This document shows positions 1 through 6,424 of a stretch of DNA of 12,141 nucleotides, in pieces. The notes below the pieces were generated by a model. The model made no database searches and was not told the origin of the DNA. It saw nothing but the letters and a program-made list of their open reading frames with translations. Numbering within the stretch: the stretch's first letter is position 1; the number at the start of each line of letters is the position of its first letter. The translations under genes and the position numbers were made by a program. This DNA comes from Flavobacteriales bacterium UBA1820 (GTDB lineage: Bacteria; Bacteroidota; Bacteroidia; Flavobacteriales; UBA1820). The DNA lies in contig DCEW01000089.1 in assembly GCA_002314265.1 (NCBI GenBank), forward strand, positions 736 through 12,876, in the 5' to 3' direction.

Positions 1-40
1 GGCCGTTTTTTTTGAGGAGGGAGGGGTCGTTTTTTTTCGT

Positions 41-637
41 TTACAACCGCATCTCCTTGAAAAATTCCGAAAGGAACGACTCCAGAAAACGATGCCGTTG
101 GCGGGCGATACGCCGTCCGGCCCGGGTGTTCATCCGGTCTTTTATCAGCAGGAGTTTTTCGTAAAAGTGGCTGATCGTGTCGTCCTTCGAGCCTTCCCGA
201 TAGATCTCCCGGTTGTGGGCCCCGCCGTAGGTGAACGCGCGCGCAATGCCGATAGCGCCGATGGCATCCAGCCGGTCGGCATCCTGGACGATGAGCCCTT
301 CGAGGGGAAGCGGTAGGTTGGTCTGCGTGGTGGAGAAGGAGAGATTGGTGCAGATGTGCAGCACCAGGTCGATCTGCCCCTGCTGCGCTCCGGCTTGCAC
401 GAGCCACTGGCGCATCATCTCGAGTGTCTCGGCTTTTTTCTGCGGCGGGATCAGTTTGTGGTCGGCTACGTCGTGTAGCAGGGCGGCGGCGATCACCACC
501 TCGCGGTCCGCTTCGGGGTAGGCCCGCAGGATCTTCTCGGCGTTGGATACTACGCGTGCCACGTGCGCGAAGTCATGCCCCGAGGCTTCGCCGGCGTGCC
601 AGGCTTTGGCTTTGGAATGAAGGTATTGCGTGTTCAT
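41..637 (-). CDS. HD-domain phosphohydrolase, YedJ/YpgQ-like
   Basis: Predicted metal-dependent phosphohydrolase of the HD superfamily; the physiological substrate is unknown. From the ATG at 637 the protein has 198 residues. The HD ligand pattern is visible: H25 in GHDFAHVARV, H55-D56 in ALLHDVADHK, and D121 in the highly typical QDADRLDAIGA block. The C-terminal part (DTISHFYEKLLLIKDRM, then TRAGRRIA) also resembles E. coli YedJ from memory, which supports the subfamily. A TTG at 649 in the same frame would add four residues. I prefer the ATG because a TAnnTTTG-like box overlaps the TTG and would place the transcript start close to the ATG. The gene is divergent from rpsP and nothing in its context suggests a specific substrate. 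Family call is secure; function is open. Confidence 0.88.
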   Translation of the reverse strand: MNTQYLHSKAKAWHAGEASGHDFAHVARVVSNAEKILRAYPEADREVVIAAALLHDVADHKLIPPQKKAETLEMMRQWLVQAGAQQGQIDLVLHICTNLSFSTTQTNLPLPLEGLIVQDADRLDAIGAIGIARAFTYGGAHNREIYREGSKDDTISHFYEKLLLIKDRMNTRAGRRIARQRHRFLESFLSEFFKEMRL

Positions 638-646
638 ACGTCCGGA

Positions 647-679
647 CAAAAATAGGGCAAATCTTTTTGAAAGAACAAA
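647..679 (-). promoter_or_regulatory. Candidate Bacteroidota promoter for the HD phosphohydrolase
   Basis: Read on the minus strand, TATTTTTG (654 down to 647) fits the -7 consensus TAnnTTTG, with a TTTG (679 to 676) 21 bases upstream as a possible -33 element. Transcription would begin only a few bases before the ATG at 637, giving a very short leader. It interleaves with the rpsP promoter on the other strand. The match is short and the region AT-rich, so this is tentative. Confidence 0.4.
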
Positions 680-694
680 AAATTCGTATCTTTG
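666..694 (+). promoter_or_regulatory. Bacteroidota promoter for rpsP-rimM
   Basis: TTTG at 666-669 and TATCTTTG at 687-694 are separated by 17 bases and fit the Bacteroidota -33/-7 elements (TTTG ... TAnnTTTG). The predicted transcript start near 700 leaves a leader of roughly 70 bases before the rpsP ATG at 772, enough room for the hairpin at 736-752. Confidence 0.65.
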
Positions 695-735
695 CCCCGC
701 TTTCTCGGGTAGGAAGCAAAAATGTCATTAACTAG

Positions 736-752
736 GAGGGTCGGGTACCCTC
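736..752 (+). promoter_or_regulatory. Hairpin in the rpsP leader
   Basis: GAGGGT (736-741) and ACCCTC (747-752) form a perfect 6-bp stem with loop CGGGT, followed by an unpaired A/C-rich stretch up to the start codon. No T-run follows, so it is not a terminator. Ribosomal-protein operons often carry autoregulatory leaders, and this could be part of an S16-binding structure; that role is inference from position only. Confidence 0.4.
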
Positions 753-771
753 GTAAACCACACAAAACAAC

Positions 772-1323
772 ATGGTAAAGATTCGTCTTCAAAGACATGG
801 TAAAAAGGGCAAACCTTTTTACAAGATCGTCGTAGCCAATTCGACGGACAAACGCGACGGCCGTTTCATCGAGAAACTCGGTACGTACAACCCCAACACC
901 AACCCCGCCACCATCGTCCTGAATCTGGACAGCGCCGTAGCTTGGTTGGAGAAGGGCGCACAACCCACCCTGACGGCACAGCGTATCCTTTCCTACAAGG
1001 GAGCGCTGCTGAAAAAGCACCTCAACGGCGGTGTACGCAAAGGTGCCTTCACGCAGGAAGTAGCCGACGCACGTTTTGCCGAATGGCTCAAAGCGAAAGA
1101 AGAAAAAGTAAACGGTAAGGTAGACAGCCTGCAGAAGTCCAAAGCCGAGAAGAAGGCAGCCGCTCTCGCTGCCGAGGCCGAGACCAATGCCCGCCGCGCT
1201 GAAGCACTGGCTGCCAAGGTAGCGGCTGCGGAAGCGGCCAAAGCCGAAGCGGAAGCCGCTGCTGCTGCCCAAGCAGAAGCTGCCGAAGCTCCTGCCGAAG
1301 GCGAGGCTGCTCCCCAGGAGTAA
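772..1323 (+). CDS. rpsP: 30S ribosomal protein S16 with long C-terminal extension
   Basis: Small-subunit ribosomal protein S16, an early-assembling 16S rRNA-binding protein. Residues 1-84 are the conserved domain, opening with MVKIRLQRHGKKGKPFYKIV and containing KRDGRFIEKLGTYNP and a PTLTAQRIL segment. The protein has 183 residues, about twice the usual 80-90. Residues 85-183 are an extension: a charged, probably helical segment (about 90-130) followed by an Ala/Glu/Lys-rich tail ending APQE. Such tails are, as far as I recall, common in Bacteroidota S16. The ATG is preceded by an A/C-rich stretch instead of a Shine-Dalgarno sequence. It is the first gene of the rpsP-rimM unit, with rimM 36 bases downstream. 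Identification is certain; the role of the tail is unknown. Confidence 0.98.
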   Translation: MVKIRLQRHGKKGKPFYKIVVANSTDKRDGRFIEKLGTYNPNTNPATIVLNLDSAVAWLEKGAQPTLTAQRILSYKGALLKKHLNGGVRKGAFTQEVADARFAEWLKAKEEKVNGKVDSLQKSKAEKKAAALAAEAETNARRAEALAAKVAAAEAAKAEAEAAAAAQAEAAEAPAEGEAAPQE

Positions 1324-1359
1324 ACAAGGAGTAAACCTTTCCGGAAAAAGCCTCGAAGC

Positions 1360-1884
1360 GTGAAGGAAGATTGTTTTTACATCGGTAAAATCGTCAAGAA
1401 ACACGGCTTCAAAGGGGAGGTGGTCCTCCGCTTGGATACGGACATCCCCGAGGCGTACCAAGACATGGAATCATTGTTCCTGCAACGGGCAGGAGCAATG
1501 ATTCCTTTTTTTATCCAGCGTTCGTCCCTCTCCGGCGTATTCCTCCGGGTCAAGTTCGAGGGAGTGGACACCGAAGCCGAGGCCGAGCACTTGTTGCGTT
1601 GCGAGGCGTATCTTCCGATGGATTGTTTGCCCGAACTGGACGAAGGGCAGTTTTATTACCACGAAGTAGCCGGGTATCGGGCGGTGGAGGCTGCCTCCGG
1701 TGCAGAGATAGGTCTCATACAGCGGGTGGACGACCGATCCCCCCAAGCACTTTTTGTCATCGAACACCAGGGCCGCGAAGTGCTGGTGCCGGTGGTGGAC
1801 GACTTTATCGAAAAGGTGGACAAGAAAAATCGGGAGATCCGTCTTCGACTTCCCGAAGGACTGTTGGATCTCTACAAGCAGTAG
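1360..1884 (+). CDS. rimM: Ribosome maturation factor RimM
   Basis: RimM assists late maturation of the 30S head domain and binds S19. The 174-residue length is normal. The N-terminal RimM barrel opens with the signature IGKIVKKHGFKGEVVLRL (residues 8-25). The second, PRC-barrel-like domain begins around residue 96 (GQFYYHEVAGYRAV) and includes VLVPVVDDFIEKVD and the closing RLPEGLLDLY. Translation starts at a GTG at 1360; the next in-frame ATG lies 35 codons further on and would remove the signature, so GTG is chosen. It follows rpsP by 36 bases with no promoter between, consistent with the widespread rpsP-rimM pairing. trmD and rplS, which often complete this operon in other phyla, are not adjacent; rplS lies about 8.6 kb downstream as its own unit. 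Confidence 0.97.
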   Translation: MKEDCFYIGKIVKKHGFKGEVVLRLDTDIPEAYQDMESLFLQRAGAMIPFFIQRSSLSGVFLRVKFEGVDTEAEAEHLLRCEAYLPMDCLPELDEGQFYYHEVAGYRAVEAASGAEIGLIQRVDDRSPQALFVIEHQGREVLVPVVDDFIEKVDKKNREIRLRLPEGLLDLYKQ

Positions 1885-2010
1885 TTTTTTCAGACGAAGG
1901 GGGAGGCTTTTTCCCTCTATTTGCGGGGTGTCAAAAGGCAGTTCGTTTTATTTCCGTTGTTTTTTCGGGGTGGAGCCTCTCCTTGGAAAGAGAGAGGGGA
2001 GGAAGATAGG

Positions 2011-2613
2011 CTATCGGAGGCAGGAGGCTTTCCGCGATGGTTTCCATAGGCGGAATTTCCGATAGCCCCAAGCGCAAAGCGCTCCGCAACCAGCCCCGAT
2101 AAGTCCTCCTACCAGCACGTCGCCCGGCATGTGCACGCCGATGTAGATGCGGCTATAGGCGATCACAACTGCCGGGACAAAGACGAACCAACCGATGTGG
2201 GGCTGGTATTTCCGAAGGGCGCTCCAGGCAAAGGTGGCCAGGGCAAAAGCATTTCCGGCGTGGGCCGAGACAAACCCGTACAAGCCGCCGCAGTACCCCG
2301 TTTCCCATTCCCGTACCGAGCGGAACTTTCCGGCCAGTTCCTCCATGTGGCAGGGTCGCAGGCGGATGTGCAGGTCGCGGATGTAGTTGCCGCAGATCTG
2401 GTCGGACAGGGTGATGGCCAGGGCGATGAACACGATCGTCCACAAGGTGTCTCGAAGCCCGAAGTGTTTCCACAAAAAGTACAGGGCCGCCCCACCCAGC
2501 AGGACGAACGTATAGTCCGTTACGTGCATCATCACCGGATCCAACGCCCGGCATCCGAAGCGGTTGATGGCCAGGAAAAGGTCGGTGTCCCATTGGTTGA
2601 GTGTCTGCCACAT
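2011..2613 (-). CDS. PAP2-family membrane phosphatase
   Basis: Integral membrane phosphatase of the PAP2 (type 2 phosphatidic acid phosphatase) superfamily, probably acting on a lipid phosphate such as undecaprenyl pyrophosphate or phosphatidylglycerophosphate; the substrate cannot be read from sequence. From the ATG at 2613 it has 200 residues with several hydrophobic segments. Catalytic motifs: R79-x6-R86-P87 (Lys is usual at the first position), FVSAH (S116-A117-H118) in place of PSGH, and S154-R155-x5-H161-x3-D165. From memory, the Ser-x-His variant and the RPC and GYCGG segments are typical of Bacteroidota members. A TTG at 2619 could add two residues. It lies 29 bases downstream of tatA and is probably co-transcribed with it. 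It converges on rimM across 126 bases with no strong terminator. Confidence 0.92.
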   Translation of the reverse strand: MWQTLNQWDTDLFLAINRFGCRALDPVMMHVTDYTFVLLGGAALYFLWKHFGLRDTLWTIVFIALAITLSDQICGNYIRDLHIRLRPCHMEELAGKFRSVREWETGYCGGLYGFVSAHAGNAFALATFAWSALRKYQPHIGWFVFVPAVVIAYSRIYIGVHMPGDVLVGGLIGAGCGALCAWGYRKFRLWKPSRKASCLR

Positions 2614-2642
2614 GGTCAAAAGAAGGGAGGGTTCAGGGCGTG

Positions 2643-3008
2643 TTAGGGTTTTGTATCGGGGCGGGGAGATTCCGCGGAAGGAGACTCTTCTCCGGTAGCT
2701 TGTTCTCGGGGAGGATCGATGCGTACCTCTTCGGCCGTTTCCCGCACCTGGTCGGCTACTTCCCGGAGGTCTTCCCGGGCGGATTCACCGGCCTTTTTCA
2801 GGTCGTCCCGCAGGCCTTCGAGGGTTTCTCCCAGGCCTGTCTCGGAGTGGATCTGTTGTTTGACCTCCTCGGAAGCTTTCTTCAGGTAATCCGTCCCCCG
2901 GGCAATGCCGCGCAGGATGCCCGGCAGTTTGTCCTTGCCGAAAAGGAGCATACCTACCAGGATGATCACCAGAAGTTCTCCGCCGCTTATGTCCAGAAAT
3001 AGAAGCAT
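2643..3008 (-). CDS. tatA: Sec-independent translocase subunit, TatA/TatB family
   Basis: Small membrane subunit of the twin-arginine translocation system, which exports folded proteins. From the ATG at 3008 it has 121 residues. The order is typical: a short N-terminus with G-G-E just before the membrane helix (about residues 9-23), the diagnostic F23-G24-x-x-K27-L28-P29 hinge, an amphipathic helix (about 30-50, ILRGIARGTDYLKKASEEV), then a long charged tail rich in Glu, Arg and Lys, ending in a Pro/Glu/Ser-rich segment. The frame stays open upstream to 3083, but those extra residues precede the conserved start and the candidate promoter lies within that stretch. TatA and TatB are hard to separate in Bacteroidota; the long tail is somewhat TatB-like. 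No tatC is visible. It heads a two-gene unit with the PAP2 phosphatase. Confidence 0.88.
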   Translation of the reverse strand: MLLFLDISGGELLVIILVGMLLFGKDKLPGILRGIARGTDYLKKASEEVKQQIHSETGLGETLEGLRDDLKKAGESAREDLREVADQVRETAEEVRIDPPREQATGEESPSAESPRPDTKP

Positions 3009-3052
3009 GGTTCGTTTTGTCGCATTCGAGGCACTGCACGAGGATGCGCATA

Positions 3053-3060
3053 CAAAAGTA
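3053..3060 (-). promoter_or_regulatory. Candidate -7 box for tatA-PAP2
   Basis: On the minus strand TACTTTTG (3060 to 3053) matches TAnnTTTG. A start a few bases downstream gives a leader of about 40 bases before the tatA ATG at 3008. I do not see a good TTTG at -33, only a CTTG around 3084-3081. Confidence 0.45.
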
Positions 3061-3200
3061 AAAAAAGCCAAGGGCAGCGGCAAGGAGAAAACGAAGTTTT
3101 CGGACTGGTCGTCGCCGAGGGGGCAGGCCCCTTCCTTGTATTTTGGTGTCGGGCGGAGAAAAGAAGCCCCCCCGAGGGAAAAAAGAAGCGGTATTTTGAT

Positions 3201-3208
3201 TAGCTTTG
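3201..3208 (+). promoter_or_regulatory. Candidate -7 box for the alpha/beta hydrolase
   Basis: TAGCTTTG matches TAnnTTTG and lies 35 bases before the GTG start at 3244. No clear -33 TTTG at the usual spacing is visible. The 235-base divergent gap (3009-3243) also holds the tatA box on the other strand and a G/C-rich inverted stretch around 3119-3131, whose role I cannot assign. Confidence 0.45.
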
Positions 3209-3243
3209 TTACCGTGTTTTATCCGTAATAGCGAAAAAAGCCA

Positions 3244-3918
3244 GTGAATACCATTTATCTCTTTCCCGGGATCGGCTGTACGTGTGCCGTATTTGAAAAG
3301 ATGCGCTTCCCCGCTGCGTATCGGGTGCATCCGGTGGAATGGATCGAACCGCAGCAGGGGGAGGACCTCGCCCGGTATTGCGCCCGGATGACGCAGGGGC
3401 TGGAGTTCGACGCATCGGACCTCTTGGTCGGGGTGTCCTTCGGGGGGATTGTCGTGCAGGAGATCGCCCGGCAGCATCCCGTCTTGGAGCGGATCGTGGT
3501 GCTGTCTTCGGCCGTCAGTGTAGCGGAATATCCCGGACTCATCCGGTTTTTGCGCGCGTTGAAATTCTACCGCCTGCTTCCCGGAGGGATCTTCCGAAAC
3601 CGGCAACTGCGGGCCTACCTGGTTACCGGGCAGCGGGGAGAAAAGGGAGTGCGGAGTGTGGATCGTTTTTTTGCGCCGCTTTCGGAGCGGTATTTCCGTT
3701 TTGCTATACAGGCTTGCATGGAGTTCCCGGCGGCCGATGCCTCTCAGATCCGCCGTATGCGGCGCATCCATGGACACCGGGATGCTTTGTTCCCCATCCG
3801 CAGACTTGTCAGTCCGGTGGAGGACATCGCCGGGGCGACCCATCTGATGGTCTATACCCATGCCCGGGAAGTGTCCCGGGTGCTGGCACGGGTCATTCGC
3901 GGACCTTGGTATCGATGA
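3244..3918 (+). CDS. Alpha/beta hydrolase, substrate unknown
   Basis: Predicted cytoplasmic serine hydrolase of the alpha/beta-hydrolase fold, 224 residues, with no signal peptide. A complete triad is visible: nucleophile S65 in the elbow GVSFGG, acid D180 in IHGHRDALFP, and H200 in GATHLMVYTHA. The N-terminal IYLFPGIGCTCAVF strand and turn would form the oxyanion-hole region. A lid-like insertion (about 95-165) is rich in aromatic and basic residues and fixes no known substrate. The start is GTG at 3244; the next Met (residue 20) would remove the first strand. It is divergent from tatA. Its last 26 bases overlap the 3' end of the convergent dtd gene. Esterase, lipase-like or acyl-carrier methyl-esterase activity would all be possible. 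Confidence 0.8.
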   Translation: MNTIYLFPGIGCTCAVFEKMRFPAAYRVHPVEWIEPQQGEDLARYCARMTQGLEFDASDLLVGVSFGGIVVQEIARQHPVLERIVVLSSAVSVAEYPGLIRFLRALKFYRLLPGGIFRNRQLRAYLVTGQRGEKGVRSVDRFFAPLSERYFRFAIQACMEFPAADASQIRRMRRIHGHRDALFPIRRLVSPVEDIAGATHLMVYTHAREVSRVLARVIRGPWYR

Positions 3919-4345
3919 GGATGGTGACCGGGCCGTCGTTGAGCAGGTCGACTTTCATGTCCGCTCCGAACACCCCGGCTCCTACCGGGTGTCCCAGGTC
4001 TTCGCCGATCTTTTGCAGGAAAGCTTCGTAGAGGGGAATGGCTGTTTGCCGGTGGGCCGCACGGATGTAGGAGGGGCGGTTGCCTTTGACGGTGGAGGCG
4101 TGCAGGGTAAACTGGCTCACCACGATGATGTCTCCGCCGACGTCCTGTACCGAACGGTTCATCACGCCGTTCTCGTCGTTGAAGATACGCATGCGGACGA
4201 TCTTGCCGCTGAGCCATTCGATGTCTTGGGGGGTGTCGGCGTCCTCGATGCCCAGAAGGACAAGCAGACCGGTGCCGATCGAGGCGGTGAGCACTCCGTC
4301 GGCCGTTACACTGGCACGGGAGACGCGTTGGATGACAGCTCTCAT
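3893..4345 (-). CDS. dtd: D-aminoacyl-tRNA deacylase (DTD)
   Basis: Dimeric proofreading enzyme that removes D-amino acids, and glycine in known cases, mischarged on tRNA. At 150 residues it has the standard length. The opening MRAVIQRVSRASV is characteristic. Both active-site motifs are present: S77-Q-F-T-L81, and G138-P139 within NDGPVT (136-141), the Gly-cisPro element that enforces chirality across the dimer interface. The frame stays open upstream to 4486, but conserved sequence begins at the ATG at 4345; the upstream part lies in the divergent promoter region of hisS. Its 3' end overlaps the hydrolase gene by 26 bases on the opposite strand. The 109-base gap to hisS is shared; I found no good TAnnTTTG on the dtd strand. 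Confidence 0.96.
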   Translation of the reverse strand: MRAVIQRVSRASVTADGVLTASIGTGLLVLLGIEDADTPQDIEWLSGKIVRMRIFNDENGVMNRSVQDVGGDIIVVSQFTLHASTVKGNRPSYIRAAHRQTAIPLYEAFLQKIGEDLGHPVGAGVFGADMKVDLLNDGPVTILIDTKVRE

Positions 4346-4407
4346 GTTCCGGTATTTGGCATATAGGTTTCGGGGGGCTAATTTATGGCTTTTCGCGGGA
4401 AAAAAAC

Positions 4408-4415
4408 TACCTTTG
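4408..4415 (+). promoter_or_regulatory. Candidate -7 box for the hisS cluster
   Basis: TACCTTTG matches TAnnTTTG and lies 40 bases before the hisS ATG at 4455. The sequence between is A-rich (AGCAAAAAGAAG and similar), as expected for Bacteroidota start regions. No clear -33 element is seen. Confidence 0.55.
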
Positions 4416-4454
4416 TTCCCCTCTAACGAAGCAAAAAGAAGAAAAAGATATTCC

Positions 4455-5819
4455 ATGGCACAGAAACCTTCCATACCCAAAGGCACGCGCGATTTCTCCC
4501 CGGCGGAGATGGCTCGCCGCGAATACGTATTCTCGGTCTTGCGCGATGCGTTTTCCCGTTACGGTTTTTCGCAGATCCAGACCCCTTCGTTCGAGAATCT
4601 TTCCACCCTGATGGGCAAGTACGGGGACGAAGGCGATCGGTTGATATTCAAGATTCTCAATTCGGGCGACTACCTGCGGGATGTCCCCGGGGAAGTACTC
4701 GACGAGAAGGATAGCCAGCATGCGACCAAATACCTGAGCGAAAAGGCCTTGCGTTACGACCTGACGGTACCCTTCGCCCGGTACGTGGTGCAGCACCAGA
4801 GCGAGATCGCCTTTCCCTTCAAGCGTTACCAGATGCAGCCCGTCTGGCGCGCCGACCGCCCGCAGAAAGGCCGTTTCCGCGAGTTTTACCAGTGCGACGC
4901 CGACGTGGTAGGTTCGCGTTCCCTGTGGCAGGAAGTGGAGTTGGTCCTGCTCTACGATGAGGTGTTCACTCGTCTGGGCATCCCGGTATCGGTACGGATC
5001 AACAACCGGAAGATCCTCTCGGCCATGGCCGAGGTAACCGGACAGCCCGACCGGATCGTCGATTTGACCGTCGCGCTGGACAAACTGGACAAGATCGGTG
5101 CAGAGGCCGTCGAAGCCGAAATGCTCGAAAAAGGATTGACCCCGCAGTCGGTCGAACTCATCCGTCCGTTCCTCTCGCCCATGACCCAGGAGCAGATGTG
5201 GGAACTGCTGGAGAAGACCCTCGGAGGGACCGATGCCGGGCGGAAAGGCATCGACGAGTTGCGCTTTATCTTCGAAGCGGTAGGCTCGCTCGGTCTCAAG
5301 AGCGCCACCCTCGACCTGGATTTGATCCTGGCGCGGGGGCTGAACTACTACACCGGAGCCATCTTCGAGGTCAAAGCCCAAGGCGTGGAGATGGGTTCCA
5401 TCGGCGGCGGAGGACGTTACGACGACCTGACGGGCATCTTCGGCATGAAGAACGTTTCGGGGGTAGGCATCTCCTTCGGACTGGACCGCATCTGCCTGGT
5501 GATGGAAGAACTGGGGCGTTTCGATGCGGAACTGGACCGCGGAGTGGACGTCTTGCTGGCCAACATGGGAGCCGTGGAAGCGCATTATTCCATGAAGGCT
5601 TTGCAGCAGCTCCGGGCGGCGGGCGTACGGGCCGAGATGTATCCCGACGCCGTCAAGTTGGGCAAGCAGTTGGACTATGCCAACCGGAAGTCGGTGCGCT
5701 GGGTGGCGATCGCCGGCAGCAGCGAAGTGGAAAAAGGGGTCTTCACCCTCAAGGATATGACGGCCGGCACGCAGACCGAGGTCGCAGCCGGGGAACTGCT
5801 CGAACATGTGAGGATTTAA
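4455..5819 (+). CDS. hisS: Histidine--tRNA ligase
   Basis: Class II aminoacyl-tRNA synthetase that charges tRNA-His with histidine, 454 residues. It begins IPKGTRDFSP (P8-K-G-T-R12-D-F), the usual HisRS N-terminus. Motif 2 is F141-R-E-F-Y-Q-C-D148; the histidine-binding loop is R294-G-L-N-Y-Y-T-G301, followed by GSIGGGGRYDDL; motif 3 is G336-VGISFGLDR345. The C-terminal anticodon-binding domain starts near residue 360 (VDVLLANMG) and contains KLGKQLDYANRKSVRWVAIAG. The frame is open upstream to 4080, but that part is antisense to dtd; the ATG at 4455 fits the family start and lies downstream of the promoter box. The stop is followed after three bases by the Smr gene, so the two are almost certainly co-transcribed. 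Confidence 0.98.
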   Translation: MAQKPSIPKGTRDFSPAEMARREYVFSVLRDAFSRYGFSQIQTPSFENLSTLMGKYGDEGDRLIFKILNSGDYLRDVPGEVLDEKDSQHATKYLSEKALRYDLTVPFARYVVQHQSEIAFPFKRYQMQPVWRADRPQKGRFREFYQCDADVVGSRSLWQEVELVLLYDEVFTRLGIPVSVRINNRKILSAMAEVTGQPDRIVDLTVALDKLDKIGAEAVEAEMLEKGLTPQSVELIRPFLSPMTQEQMWELLEKTLGGTDAGRKGIDELRFIFEAVGSLGLKSATLDLDLILARGLNYYTGAIFEVKAQGVEMGSIGGGGRYDDLTGIFGMKNVSGVGISFGLDRICLVMEELGRFDAELDRGVDVLLANMGAVEAHYSMKALQQLRAAGVRAEMYPDAVKLGKQLDYANRKSVRWVAIAGSSEVEKGVFTLKDMTAGTQTEVAAGELLEHVRI

Positions 5820-5822
5820 ACG

Positions 5823-6377
5823 ATGGAAAGGGACTTTCGGGTAGGGGAGCGCGTAGCCTTCGTCGATGACGAGATCAAAGGACGGGTCAAGTCGGTCGGC
5901 GATGGGAAGGTGGTGGTCGTCTCGGACGATGGCTTCGAATACCGCTGCGCTCCGAACGAGATCGTTTCGCAGGAGCAGGCTCGGGAAGGGCTCTCCGAAT
6001 ACATCCGGGACAAGGACTGGGATTACCTCACGCACGACAAGTACGCCGAGCGCCGCCGTCCCACCCCGCCGACGAACAAAAACCTGCGCGAGGCGCCCGT
6101 ACGGGTGCTCGACCTGCACATCGAAAAACTGGTCAAATCCCCGCGGGGGATGTCCTCGGGCGAGATCCTGGACTATCAGTTGCACTATGCCCGCACGGCT
6201 CTCGAAGCAGCCCGCCGGGAAGGGATCATCCACCGGATGGTGTTCATACACGGTGTGGGCGACGGAGTACTCAAGGAGGAGTTGCGCCGTCTGATCTCCG
6301 GGTATGCGCGCGTCCGGTTTTACGATGCGCCGTTCCACCTTTACGGCGAAGGGGCGACGGAGGTGGAATTTTATTGA
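5823..6377 (+). CDS. Stand-alone Smr-domain protein with N-terminal small-barrel segment
   Basis: Predicted nucleic-acid-acting protein of 184 residues. The C-terminal half is an Smr domain with both core motifs: LDLHIE (96-101) and HGVGDGVLKEEL (143-154, matching HGxGxGxL). The N-terminal 48 residues (FRVGERVAFVDD, then GRVKSVGDGKVVVV) look like a small beta-barrel, as in Bacteroidota DUF2027-type Smr proteins, but this protein is short and has no MutS2-like ATPase or clamp domain. A charged linker (about 50-92) joins the two. Smr domains elsewhere are endonucleases, and bacterial MutS2 acts on collided ribosomes; whether this one cleaves RNA or DNA is unknown. It starts three bases after hisS, and its TGA precedes the HAD gene by 47 bases, so it is the middle gene of the cluster. 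Confidence 0.85.
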   Translation: MERDFRVGERVAFVDDEIKGRVKSVGDGKVVVVSDDGFEYRCAPNEIVSQEQAREGLSEYIRDKDWDYLTHDKYAERRRPTPPTNKNLREAPVRVLDLHIEKLVKSPRGMSSGEILDYQLHYARTALEAARREGIIHRMVFIHGVGDGVLKEELRRLISGYARVRFYDAPFHLYGEGATEVEFY

Positions 6378-6424
6378 CAAATAGCCGCACCCTTGTCAGA
6401 AACCAAGAAAAAACGATACATACC

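Noticed and set aside
1..40. Two copies of CGTTTTTTTT (4-13 and 28-37) at the window edge
   Set aside because: They may be the tail of a terminator for a gene left of the window, but no stem is visible within these 40 bases.
634..1461. A 275-codon minus-strand frame opposite rpsP, with a Gly/Phe/Leu-rich section
   Set aside because: It is the antisense of the Ala/Glu-rich S16 tail, so its repetitive look is explained by rpsP.
1885..2010. Possible terminator between the convergent rimM and PAP2 genes, including CCTCTC (1976-1981) with GAGAGG (1992-1997)
   Set aside because: The stem has a 10-base loop and no adjacent T-run on either strand. T-runs at 1885-1890 and about 1961-1966 have no good stem before them.
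3119..3131. G/C-rich inverted stretch GGGGGCAGGCCCC in the tatA-hydrolase gap
   Set aside because: Only a 4-bp stem with a 4-base loop, no T-run, and simple base composition; not enough to call a regulatory element.
6374..6379. TTGACA resembling a sigma-70 -35 element at the Smr stop
   Set aside because: No matching -10 at the right spacing, and Bacteroidota use a different -33/-7 pattern.
4407..6380. A 657-codon minus-strand open frame across hisS and the Smr gene
   Set aside because: It is antisense to two clearly identified genes, with no family motifs; openness comes from third-position GC bias.
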